DNA of 64,000 nucleotides from contig CAYTVG010000001.1 of the NCBI GenBank assembly GCA_964441755.1, positions 434,001 to 498,000 of the forward strand, written 5' to 3'. This DNA comes from JAUMBM01 sp964441755 (lineage in GTDB: Bacteria > Bacteroidota > Bacteroidia > Chitinophagales > Saprospiraceae). Positions 44,517-52,700 of this stretch are shown one piece after another (positions within the stretch are counted from its first letter, which is position 1; each line of letters starts with the position of its first letter). Under the pieces are notes generated by a model, which saw only the letters and a program-made list of their open reading frames with translations, made no database searches and had not been told where the DNA came from. The position numbers and the translations under genes were made by a program.

Positions 44517-44788
44517 TATAGCTGAATTGAAAAAAATGGCTGAAATCATAAGTTTGCATTTGGACTTTTTCAAAACAAGGCGTACGGTTAGTCCGCAGGG
44601 GGCGATCATGGAGATATGGGGTGGGCATACATATCGTTAGGTTAAAAATGCAGGTCACAGTTTCCGCCCAATGCCTCCACGAGCTCCTTTGAAGGAGCCT
44701 ATGCAGCACATTATCATTCCTGAAACCTATTAAATCAGCAAGAGGTGCCTGCCTGATCTTTCAGGCAGCGAGAGGCACAAAAATATTT

Positions 44789-44812
44789 AATTTAGAAAAT
44801 TGTTTCTAAATT
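44789..44812. promoter_or_regulatory. Perfect inverted repeat, operator candidate
   Basis: AATTTAGAAA, spacer ATTG, TTTCTAAATT. Ten-base arms without mismatch. No known operator was recognised with certainty. Confidence 0.4.
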
Positions 44813-45085
44813 GTGCGATGTAGTACGACCAACACTCGCTGGAAGGAAACGCAGTTCGAAACAGAAAGCCGTTTGCAAAATGAGTTTGTACCGGTTGAGG
44901 AAATTCATTTCACGCCGGGAACACCATTTTTTGCACGACTGGCATTTACTCTTTTCTTTTAGTAACTTATGGCAACAGCTGAAAGGAAGAAGTCGTGTGA
45001 TGCGGTATAAAAGATAGACGGTGATGGTTCATCTTTAAAATAAACCATCGTCTATCGACAATGCATGTAGGCCACATCAACCACC

Positions 45086-45124
45086 AATATATGTTCTTGT
45101 CTCAGACAGGAGAAAACATATATT
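45086..45124. promoter_or_regulatory. Long inverted repeat upstream of hypE
   Basis: AATATATGTT (45086-45095), 19-nt spacer, AACATATATT (45115-45124). It ends 50 nt before the hypE ATG. It has the same arm pattern and the same 19-nt spacing as the repeat at 47405-47443. The spacer contains TGTC/GACA, so a longer hairpin could form in RNA. Confidence 0.55.
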
Positions 45125-45174
45125 AAATTAAGGGAGAGCGATTACTTGGTAAAAGCAGTATTAATAATTCGGCT

Positions 45175-46233
45175 ATGATGGATAAGATTAAAATGCAGTT
45201 GCAGTGCCCTATGCCCAAGCTTGATTTTGATGTCATTACTATGGGGCATGGAAGTGGTGGGTTGCTCACTAACAGGCTGCTGGAAAGTGGTGTCTTCGAT
45301 TTACTTAAAAACGAGTTGCTTGACGAGCGCCATGATGGGGCAATTCTGGCGCAGCCCGACACCCGACTGGCTTTCTCAACAGATAGCTTTGTTATCTCTC
45401 CTATTTTTTTTCCGGGCGGAAACATCGGAGAATTGGCGGTCAATGGCACCGTCAATGATTTGGCGATGTGCGGTGCTATCCCCCGCTATCTCTCACTCGC
45501 CTTTATCATAGAGGAAGGCCTGTCAGTGAAAGAATTTTGGGATGTGCTGTTGGGAATTAAATTTGCTGCAGAACAGGCAGGTGTACAGATTGTAACAGGC
45601 GATACCAAAGTAGTTGAAAGAGGCAAAGGGGACAAAATTTTTATCAATACGAGTGGTGTAGGCTTCCTGCACCCTCGCGCGGATACAGGCCGTGGCCGGC
45701 TACAGGCGGGGGACAGAATTATTGTCAGTGGTTCCATAGCTACGCACGGTATGGCCATTATGAGTGTTCGTGAAGGACTTACTTTTGAAACCAACATCGT
45801 CAGCGATACTACCTGTCTCAATCATACGGTGAGTCGCCTGCTGGATAACTGCGGAAGCGGCGTTCATCTTTTGCGGGATCCCACGAGAGGGGGTATTGCC
45901 ACTGTACTCAACGAACTGGCCAGAGATACCGGACTCGGCATAGATATATTCGAGAAAGATTTACCTGTCATGGATGAAGTGGGCAGTGCTTGTGAATTAT
46001 TGGGCTTAGATCCTTTGTACGTCGCCAATGAAGGTATTTTCCTTGCCTTTGTCGCCGAAGATGAAGCAGAGGCTGCACTGGCGACCCTGCAGACTGATGA
46101 AAATGGTCGTCAAGCCGCTATTATTGGCACAGTGACCTCTGATCACGCACGGCAGGTGTTGTTACATAGCCGCATCGGAGGGCGAAGGGTCGTCAATATG
46201 CCTATAGGGGAACAGTTGCCAAGAATTTGTTGA
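45175..46233 (+). CDS. hypE: HypE hydrogenase maturation protein
   Basis: 352 residues of the AIR-synthase/PurM fold. The N-terminal part has ITMGHGSGG and AFSTDSFVISP; mid-protein has NDLAMCGA and RDPTRGGIATVLNE, the HypE signatures. The C-terminus is PRIC, whose terminal Cys is carbamoylated and dehydrated to thiocyanate to supply CN ligands for the [NiFe] centre. No other hyp or hydrogenase gene is within the window, so the gene is an orphan here. ATG codons 1 and 2 are both possible; GGGAGAG lies ~30 nt upstream. A long inverted repeat precedes it. Confidence 0.92.
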   Translation: MMDKIKMQLQCPMPKLDFDVITMGHGSGGLLTNRLLESGVFDLLKNELLDERHDGAILAQPDTRLAFSTDSFVISPIFFPGGNIGELAVNGTVNDLAMCGAIPRYLSLAFIIEEGLSVKEFWDVLLGIKFAAEQAGVQIVTGDTKVVERGKGDKIFINTSGVGFLHPRADTGRGRLQAGDRIIVSGSIATHGMAIMSVREGLTFETNIVSDTTCLNHTVSRLLDNCGSGVHLLRDPTRGGIATVLNELARDTGLGIDIFEKDLPVMDEVGSACELLGLDPLYVANEGIFLAFVAEDEAEAALATLQTDENGRQAAIIGTVTSDHARQVLLHSRIGGRRVVNMPIGEQLPRIC

Positions 46234-46557
46234 TTGCCAGCATAGTGTAGCCCCACAATAGTGAAAAGAAGCCTTTGGTACACACGCACCCAGGAGGTAA
46301 AGCGCTGCCGGCATGCAGTAGTAACTGTACTTCCCCAGCAACTACGCCGACCCCAACAAAAATGCTGTTGCTGTCGAAGATGGTTATTAGGAGTAAGTTT
46401 GGAATCTTTTACCGGATCCAAAACGGGGGCTCTCCGCGGGTTTCCAATGTTTCAGTCAGGGACATCAGCTAAACCTTTTTCCAAACGAATGATTAGCGGA
46501 AAACACGTCATTTTATCTTTGAGGGAGAACTCCCTAACGGGCCATCTGCCACTATCA
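46234..46557. other. Intergenic region between convergent hypE and the AntA-type gene
   Basis: 324 bp. A 115-codon + strand frame (from 46261) and a 65-codon frame (from 46275) cross it, but both have poor composition and no recognisable domain. They could be noise or gene remnants. No clear terminator was found. Confidence 0.4.
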
Positions 46558-47373
46558 CTATGCAGCGACAGAATCACGTGCGGCAGCTTCTTTAACCCTG
46601 CGTATTAACTCCGGTTCTTCGTTCTGTACAGAATTCAGCAGATCTGTTCCGTCCTTGTCATCAAGTAATGTGAGTTGCATTTCCTTGGCCAGCGTAGCTG
46701 CCAGGTCTCCCATTTGACACGCAAAACGATCTGTCTTGCCAATAGCCATGAAGAGGTCAATGATACCGGCACGTATTAGTTCAATCATGTTCGAGTCCGG
46801 GTGCGGGAAGTGTAAATCTGTGCATCCGCCTTTTTCGATCGTCGACTTGCGACGGAGACGCGTACGAAGTTCAGCCGGCGCATATCCTAATAATTTAGCG
46901 CGATACTCCCACCAATGCGCAGCAGTACCTCCATTGAGTATTTTATAACGCTTGAGATGCTCTCGTTCGCTAGCCTCCTGGCAGCTGATTCGGCGCATCG
47001 CTTTCGTTAGCTCAACCAGGTGAGTAAATTGCCGGGCAGTGAACATTCCCTCAGGCGTTTCACTGCGGACTTGCATTTCGATCCAACGTCCTACCTTCAT
47101 TTTGGTTTTACTCGCAGAGTGCAGCACAATTTGTTTTGCAAAGAACAGGGATAGGTAATAGTCTGTCTGTGCGTTCTTACACCGTGCATTACACACTGCA
47201 TATTCCTGCATTCTTACGGGCCGCCTTATGCCATCCGAAAACTGATAATAATCAAGCAACCAATGACGTATGGTTTTGCTATACTGCTTTACCGGCAGTT
47301 CTAAAAACTGATAAAGTGCGGAAGCTAATACAACTTTGGTGCCCTTTTTGCTTACGTAGACGGTTGGTTCCAT
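46558..47373 (-). CDS. AntA/AntB antirepressor-domain protein
   Basis: 271 residues from the ATG at 47373; the extra upstream 27 codons come from AT-rich DNA. The N-terminal ~90 residues follow the AntA pattern: LASALYQFLEL, a Trp in IRHWLLDYY, FSDGIRRPV, then TDYYLSLFFAKQIVLHS and KVGRWIEMQ (compare dY-l-ld-AKe-a of AntA). The C-terminal part has HLVELTKAMRRISCQEAS, YRAKLLGYAPAELRTRL and IDLFMAIGKTDRFACQMGDLA, resembling Bacteroidota antirepressor-like proteins. AntA domains are phage antirepressors, yet no phage gene is nearby, so it may be a domesticated regulator. A perfect inverted repeat lies 31 bp upstream of its start. Confidence 0.65.
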   Translation of the reverse strand: MEPTVYVSKKGTKVVLASALYQFLELPVKQYSKTIRHWLLDYYQFSDGIRRPVRMQEYAVCNARCKNAQTDYYLSLFFAKQIVLHSASKTKMKVGRWIEMQVRSETPEGMFTARQFTHLVELTKAMRRISCQEASEREHLKRYKILNGGTAAHWWEYRAKLLGYAPAELRTRLRRKSTIEKGGCTDLHFPHPDSNMIELIRAGIIDLFMAIGKTDRFACQMGDLAATLAKEMQLTLLDDKDGTDLLNSVQNEEPELIRRVKEAAARDSVAA

Positions 47374-47403
47374 GACAGTAAGTTTAATTAACAACACAAA
47401 AAT

Positions 47404-47444
47404 AAATATTTGTTTTAATAAAAACAATAAAACAACAAATATTT
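47404..47444. promoter_or_regulatory. Perfect inverted repeat upstream of the AntA-type gene
   Basis: AAATATTTGTT (47404-47414), 19-nt spacer, AACAAATATTT (47434-47444). It lies between the divergent AntA-type gene and the amidohydrolase-like gene. The inner ten bases of each arm differ by one base from the repeat before hypE, with identical spacing. Confidence 0.55.
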
Positions 47445-47548
47445 TTAAAAACAAATACGCACTAATTTATTCCGGGCATATATTGTGAGCGCAATACGGC
47501 GCATATATGCTATCATACGCCTATTTTTATGAAAATAATTGTAGTGCG

Positions 47549-48742
47549 ATGGTATTTGTACAAAGGTTGTTCTTTTCATTATTCTGTGCATTGTGGTTGA
47601 CACAGTTGGCGGCGCAGCCCTACGAGCCTGGTCAGACGTACTTCGGTACGCAGTCGTTTACAGAATACGTGGCTGGGAATCTACCGATTATCATTGTGGC
47701 ACCTCATGGAGGGTTGTTGAGTCCCGCGCAGATTCCCGACCGCAATTGCAGTGACTGTGTCTATGTGAATGATGCTAATACACAGGATCTTGCCCGCCGA
47801 CTTGCGAATGCTGTTTTTGTGGAAACGGGCTGTCATCCGCATCTCATCATCAATCATCTGCACCGTCGCAAGCTGGATGCCAACCGGGCGCTAGACGAGG
47901 CCGCTGACGGCAATACACTGGCAGGTCAGGCGTGGGAAGATTTTCACTCCTTTATCACTGCAGCTAAGGCATCAGTGACCAATGACTATGGCAAAGGGCT
48001 GCTAATTGACCTGCACGGCCACGGGCATGCCATACAGCGCCTCGAGTGGGGGTATTTATTGTACGAAGATGAGCTTGCACTGCCCGACCCTGTGCTTAAT
48101 TCAGAGGAGTATCTCGGTTACAGCAGTATCCGCCGGCTGGCGCTGGCAAATCTTTCAGGTAGCCTGCATGCTGCCCTGCTGCGGGGTCCATGGAGTCTTG
48201 GGCAACTGGTCGCCAACCTTGGATATCCGGGGGTACCCAGCGCAATCCAACCAGCCCCGGCACCTGGAGATCCTTATTTCAGCGGGGGGTATAACACCAA
48301 TCGACATGGTTCACGTTTCGGTGGAGTTATTGATGCAGTACAACTGGAATGCAATATGGAGGGTGTGCGCGACACACCGGGCAATCGACAAGCTTTTGCA
48401 GATATTATGGCCAATGCGCTCACAGAATTTTTGCAGCTACACTATTTTTCATCCTTTGGTACAGGCTTCTGCCAGTTGAGCAGTACACAAACACCCGGCT
48501 CTTCCCTGCCCCGCTTTATTATAACACCCAATCCGTGCTCGGGACAGATACAGATCATCTGTGAAGAGCCAATTCCAGCGGGAGCTATTTTGACATTTTT
48601 CACACTTGATGGTCGCAGGCTGGCATCCTCCCCTTTGCCTGAACCATCATCATTGGTTTCTATACCTCAATCCGGAGCACTATGGATATGCGTGCAATGG
48701 GGTGGCAAACTGCTGCACACACAGCTGGTTTTTTGCCGTTAA
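47549..48742 (+). CDS. Secreted N-formylglutamate-amidohydrolase-like protein with T9SS-like end
   Basis: 397 residues from the ATG at 47549 (signal peptide FVQRLFFSLFCALWLTQLAA); the ATG at 47507 lies in leader. The catalytic-type motifs are VAPHGG, NHLHRRKLDANR, IDLHGHGH and ECNMEGVR, matching the FGase/peptidase-like zinc fold in which His and Glu bind the metal. The C-terminal ~75 residues (FIITPNPCSGQIQI, TLDGRRL, SGALWICVQW) look like a T9SS sorting domain, though it ends CR rather than in Lys. It is probably exported. Substrate may be a peptide or N-acyl amino acid; uncertain. The intergenic region it shares with the AntA-type gene holds several palindromes. Confidence 0.72.
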   Translation: MVFVQRLFFSLFCALWLTQLAAQPYEPGQTYFGTQSFTEYVAGNLPIIIVAPHGGLLSPAQIPDRNCSDCVYVNDANTQDLARRLANAVFVETGCHPHLIINHLHRRKLDANRALDEAADGNTLAGQAWEDFHSFITAAKASVTNDYGKGLLIDLHGHGHAIQRLEWGYLLYEDELALPDPVLNSEEYLGYSSIRRLALANLSGSLHAALLRGPWSLGQLVANLGYPGVPSAIQPAPAPGDPYFSGGYNTNRHGSRFGGVIDAVQLECNMEGVRDTPGNRQAFADIMANALTEFLQLHYFSSFGTGFCQLSSTQTPGSSLPRFIITPNPCSGQIQIICEEPIPAGAILTFFTLDGRRLASSPLPEPSSLVSIPQSGALWICVQWGGKLLHTQLVFCR

Positions 48743-48863
48743 GAAAAGCCAGGTGCTGAGGATAAGAATGGGGCACCCATTGCAAATAATCAGTGCCGGG
48801 TATTTATAAAATGTATTAACTTGCCTGCTACCTACTATTGATTATATACAAGAGCTAAGCGCT

Positions 48864-50261
48864 ATGAAAATAAAATTTTGCGGAGCAGCACGGGAAGTTA
48901 CCGGAAGCGCTCATTTGATTACACTTGAAGACGGCTTTACCATTCTGCTCGATTGTGGTCTTTATCAGGGGAGTGATAAACATATGCGCGATTTTAACTG
49001 GAGCTGGCAGTTTGAGCCTTACCGAATTGACTGTGTGGTGCTGTCCCACGCTCACATTGATCACAGCGGCCGGCTACCCAGGCTTGTCAAGGATGGTTTT
49101 TCGGGCTCCATATATTCCACGCATGCTACTCGTAGTCTCTGCGGTATTATGCTGCTGGACAGTGCTATGATACAGGAGCGGGATGTAGATTACAATAAGC
49201 GTCACGATCAGGAGGGGAACAAAGAGAAGGAGCCGCTCTATACAGCCAATGATGTTCACAAGGCGATGGAGCTTTTTGCTTCCTTCCCTTATAACAAATG
49301 GTTTTCTATTCACCCGGATGTTGAGGTACAGTTTAGGGATGCGGGGCACATTCTGGGTAGTGCAAACGTGACGCTGCGTATTCGGGAAGATGACAGAACG
49401 ATACACTTCGGTTTCACAGGAGATATTGGCAGACCTGACAGGCCCATTTTACGAGATCCGCAGTCTATGCCGGCGGTCGATTACCTCATCTGCGAATCGA
49501 CCTATGGTGATCGTCTGCATGAAGACGGGCCCTCTGCTAAAGAGCATTTTTTAGAGATTATGCGGGATGCCTGTATAAAGCGTAAGGGCAAATTACTCAT
49601 TCCTGCCTTCAGTGTCGGGCGTACACAGGAAATTGTGTACATCATGGATCAGCTGGTAAATGAGGGGCTTATGCCGCCCGTACCCGTATTTGTTGACAGC
49701 CCCTTGGCTATCAATGCAACGGCCGTGTACGGATCGCATCCGGAGTGCTACGATGAGGAGCTGGAAACCTATCTGTTGACAGATGAAAATCCCTTTGGAT
49801 TCAACGGGCTTAAGTATATCCGAAAGGTAGATGAGTCCAAAAGACTCAACTACTATCATGACCCTTGCATCATCATCAGCGCTTCCGGCATGATGAATGC
49901 CGGGCGGGTTAAGCACCATCTTTTCAACATGATTGATGATCCGCGGCATACCATCCTGCTGGTAGGTTATGCTTCTCCGGAAACACCTGGTGGTAAGTTG
50001 CTTGCAGGTGCAGAGGGACTCAAATTGTTTGGTCACTATAAACCTGTACGTGCCCGTATAGAAACTATCGACGCCTTCAGTGCGCATGCCGATCAAAAAG
50101 AAATGCTCGACTATCTTCGACCATTACGGCAGCATGTCAAGAAGCTTTTTCTTGTTCACGGTACAATCGAACGACAAGAAATTTTTCGTACCAAGCTACA
50201 GGAGCATCAGTTTGAGGAGGTCATCATCCCCGAGCTGGGCGATGAATTTGAACTGGCCTGA
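48864..50261 (+). CDS. MBL-fold beta-CASP RNA-metabolising hydrolase
   Basis: 465 residues. The metallo-beta-lactamase core has FCGAAREVTGS, SHAHIDHSGRLPRL (HxHxDH), DAGHILGSA and FTGDIGRPDRP; the beta-CASP domain adds VFVDSPLA, ISASGMMNAGR, and the C-terminal FSAHADQKE and LVHGTIERQ. This is the family of archaeal/bacterial CPSF-like and YsH1-type RNA-processing nucleases, also annotated as exonuclease or RNA metallo-hydrolase. It needs two Zn ions. Its stop faces the lptG-like gene, convergent with a 12-bp gap. Confidence 0.9.
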   Translation: MKIKFCGAAREVTGSAHLITLEDGFTILLDCGLYQGSDKHMRDFNWSWQFEPYRIDCVVLSHAHIDHSGRLPRLVKDGFSGSIYSTHATRSLCGIMLLDSAMIQERDVDYNKRHDQEGNKEKEPLYTANDVHKAMELFASFPYNKWFSIHPDVEVQFRDAGHILGSANVTLRIREDDRTIHFGFTGDIGRPDRPILRDPQSMPAVDYLICESTYGDRLHEDGPSAKEHFLEIMRDACIKRKGKLLIPAFSVGRTQEIVYIMDQLVNEGLMPPVPVFVDSPLAINATAVYGSHPECYDEELETYLLTDENPFGFNGLKYIRKVDESKRLNYYHDPCIIISASGMMNAGRVKHHLFNMIDDPRHTILLVGYASPETPGGKLLAGAEGLKLFGHYKPVRARIETIDAFSAHADQKEMLDYLRPLRQHVKKLFLVHGTIERQEIFRTKLQEHQFEEVIIPELGDEFELA

Positions 50262-50273
50262 TAAGGATACCAC

Positions 50274-51371
50274 TTACTTTTGTGCCTTGGTGACTAACCA
50301 GAAAGCCAAGGCGCCAAAGAGGAGGTTGGGGAGCCAGATACTCAGCAGCACCGGCAGGGCTTGCCCTGCTGCAAAAACGATAGCAAAGCGCGAGAGTAAT
50401 AAAAAAATAGCACCAATAAAGATGCCGGTAGCGAGGTGTATGCCCACGCCGCCCCTTACTTTTCTTGAAGCGACTGCTAAGCCTATGAGAGTAAGAATCA
50501 GTACGGTTACCGGTTCTGCGCTACGCCGATGAAGTTCTGCTTCGTATTTGACCGTATTACCTGCCCCTCGGGCATACTGTTTTTGTAAAAAACGATACAG
50601 TTCGGCTGTTGTCATCATTGACTGCTGCTCTTTGAGGTCGGTAAAATCATCAGGGTGAAGATTAATCAGGGTGTCTATTGTCATGCCCGGTCCTAGTGTT
50701 ATCTGTTCCTTCATGCCATCGAAGGTGCGAATTTCGTAGTTGTTGAGTTCCCATTTACCGCTATCCTGCTTCCAGCTGGCCCGGCTGGCTTTCAGCATGC
50801 TTACAAGTTCCTGGTTGTGGTATTGCTCAATCCGTAGGTCCCGAATGCTACTGTCTCGCTTGCGGTAGCTGCCTACATACACCTTGGTACCGGGTTCGAG
50901 GAACATGTGCACGTGCTGTGTTTTTCCCTGATCAGCATCACTCACTTGTGTAATGTACTTGTATTCTATGTCCAGCCTCATCTCATTGCCTTTGGGTATG
51001 AAATAGTGGTTACCTGCAAAATGGAGCAGGGCAATGAGTCCACCCCCTACCCAATAGGGGCGCATCAGTCGCCGGAAACTCACGCCTGCATTGAATATGC
51101 TGATAATCTCGGCATTGTTGGCGAGACGGGCAGTAAAAAAGATGACAGCAATGAGGGTGAATAAGGGAAAGAGAAGACCGTAGATGTTTACGATAAAACC
51201 AGGATAATAAGTGAACAGGATTTCCGAACGAGTAATGTCTTCCTCCACAAATTTTTCGACCTTTTCGCTGAAGTCGATGATTACCGTTATCAAAGTAAAA
51301 ATCAGCACAGTGAAAAAGAAGGTGCGCAAAAACTTATCAACGATGTATCGGTCGATTTTTCCCAGCAGCAT
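50274..51371 (-). CDS. LptF/LptG-family LPS export permease
   Basis: 365 residues. The ATG at 51371 (MLLGKIDRYIVDKFL) is preferred over the ATG at 51410 because it matches the family start and avoids overlap with tgt. Six membrane helices flank a large periplasmic beta-jellyroll domain (~120-260). LptF and LptG form the inner-membrane part of the LPS transporter with LptB. Assignment to LptF or LptG is not made; only one permease is here. It directly follows tgt (13-bp gap). Confidence 0.88.
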   Translation of the reverse strand: MLLGKIDRYIVDKFLRTFFFTVLIFTLITVIIDFSEKVEKFVEEDITRSEILFTYYPGFIVNIYGLLFPLFTLIAVIFFTARLANNAEIISIFNAGVSFRRLMRPYWVGGGLIALLHFAGNHYFIPKGNEMRLDIEYKYITQVSDADQGKTQHVHMFLEPGTKVYVGSYRKRDSSIRDLRIEQYHNQELVSMLKASRASWKQDSGKWELNNYEIRTFDGMKEQITLGPGMTIDTLINLHPDDFTDLKEQQSMMTTAELYRFLQKQYARGAGNTVKYEAELHRRSAEPVTVLILTLIGLAVASRKVRGGVGIHLATGIFIGAIFLLLSRFAIVFAAGQALPVLLSIWLPNLLFGALAFWLVTKAQK

Positions 51372-51384
51372 GAGGACATACCTT

Positions 51385-52518
51385 TTATAACCTGCGTTGC
51401 AATTTTTCAACCATCTGGTTTTTCCAGTTGCCGAAATTACCTTCGATGATATGCCTGCGGGCTTCTTTTACTAACCATAAAAAGAATGATAAGTTGTGCA
51501 GTGAGGCAATCATTGCCCCCAGGTATTCCTGGCTGTGAATGAGATGTCGCAGGTAAGCTTTTGAGTATTGCATACTGCTGTTGCAAACACCGCTATCGTC
51601 AATAGGACTAAGATCGGCTTTCCACTTGGCATTTTTGATATTGATAATACCTTCTGCGGTGTACAGCAGTCCGTGGCGTGCATTTCGCGTGGGTAGTACG
51701 CAGTCAAACATATCTACGCCCAGCGCAATACACTCGAGAATGTTTACGGGTGTACCTACCCCCATAAGATAGCGAGGTTTGTCAGCGGGCAGAATTCCGC
51801 AGACCAGGGCTGTTGCCTCGTACATCTCTTCCGTAGATTCTCCTACAGAAAGGCCTCCGATGGCATTACCGGGCTGATCGGCTTCTGCGATAGCTTCTGC
51901 AGACGCCCTGCGCAGGTCACCAAAAGTACTGCCCTGTACAATTGGAAACATAGTCTGCCGGTAACCGTAGAGTTCCTCATGCGTTTTCAGATAGTCTATG
52001 CAACGATGCAACCAACGATGGGTAAGATCCATCGAATTGCGTGCGTAGCGGTAGTCGCAAGGGTGTGGCGGGCACTCATCGAAGGCCATGATGATGTCAG
52101 CGCCAATACTTCGCTGAATAGCCATTGATTTTTCAGGACTGAAAGTATGTCGCGATCCGTCGATATGAGACTGAAAAGTTACACCTTCTTCAGTGATTTT
52201 TCGCCGATGACTCAGCGAATACACCTGATAACCACCACTATCTGTAAGGATGGGCCTGTTCCAGTTGATGAAGCGATGCAGTCCACCGGCCTGTTCCAAT
52301 ACTTCTGTGCCGGGCCTAAGATACAGATGATAGGTATTACCCAGAATTATCTGGGCTTTCACCTCTTCGGATAATTCGTGCTGATGGACTGCTTTAACGG
52401 TGCCGGCGGTACCTACCGGCATGAATATCGGCGTCTCAATGGTGCCGTGCCCGGTATGAATGGTACCTGCTCTTGCCGATGAAGCGGGATCCGTATGTGT
52501 GCGTGTAAAAGTAAACAT
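51385..52518 (-). CDS. tgt: tRNA-guanine transglycosylase
   Basis: 377 residues, normal length. TIM-barrel catalytic residues: the first Asp in PILTDSGGYQVYS, the second in VDMFDCVLPTRNARHG, and the substrate pocket in IMAFDECPPHPC. It exchanges guanine-34 for preQ1 in GUN-anticodon tRNAs. The C-terminal zinc site C-x-C-x2-C...H is degenerate: GVCNSSMQYSKAYLRHL keeps only one of three Cys, though the distal His (SLHNL) is present. I recall that Bacteroidota TGTs often lack these cysteines. It lies upstream of the lptG-like gene on the same strand. Confidence 0.94.
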   Translation of the reverse strand: MFTFTRTHTDPASSARAGTIHTGHGTIETPIFMPVGTAGTVKAVHQHELSEEVKAQIILGNTYHLYLRPGTEVLEQAGGLHRFINWNRPILTDSGGYQVYSLSHRRKITEEGVTFQSHIDGSRHTFSPEKSMAIQRSIGADIIMAFDECPPHPCDYRYARNSMDLTHRWLHRCIDYLKTHEELYGYRQTMFPIVQGSTFGDLRRASAEAIAEADQPGNAIGGLSVGESTEEMYEATALVCGILPADKPRYLMGVGTPVNILECIALGVDMFDCVLPTRNARHGLLYTAEGIINIKNAKWKADLSPIDDSGVCNSSMQYSKAYLRHLIHSQEYLGAMIASLHNLSFFLWLVKEARRHIIEGNFGNWKNQMVEKLQRRL

Positions 52519-52700
52519 GACTGTTTTATCAAGTTGTCAGAGGCAGTCTCAAAAACATTTGGCCACCCTTGGGTGACAAAATACATTTGTCGGTCAGCAC
52601 ACGTCCCGGGAGCAGAGCCAACCGAAGCGTACACTGAGAAAGCTTCCGTAAATGAGACCGCAAAATTAACGATTTTCGCCTTCTTAGACTTATGCCATAT

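Larger units (their letters stand above)
44156..45174. other. Gene-free, palindrome-rich 1-kb region
   Basis: No supportable gene in 1019 bp. In order it contains TTGTATACAA (44245-44254), ATGAAA-N4-TTTCAT (44259-44274), two exact 70-bp tandem copies (44314-44453), a Crp/Fnr-like site (44501-44516), GCTCCTT-TG-AAGGAGC (44683-44698), CTGCCTGA-N4-TCAGGCAG (44749-44768), AATTTAGAAA-N4-TTTCTAAATT (44789-44812), an imperfect hairpin (45013-45056) and the long inverted repeat before hypE (45086-45124). A 68-codon frame at 44811-45017 has no protein-like features. Confidence 0.6.

Noticed and set aside
44811..45017. 68-codon small gene in the palindrome-rich region
   Set aside because: Starts with GTG inside a perfect palindrome, has basic low-quality composition, and no domain or homologue was recognised.
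46261..46608. 115-codon + strand gene between hypE and the AntA-type gene
   Set aside because: It overlaps the 3' end of the AntA-type gene and shows no protein-like pattern; it may be a remnant, but evidence is lacking.
45086..47444. Matched inverted repeats as ends of a transposon
   Set aside because: Each repeat is itself palindromic, no transposase lies between them, and no target-site duplication was seen; an operator pair fits better.
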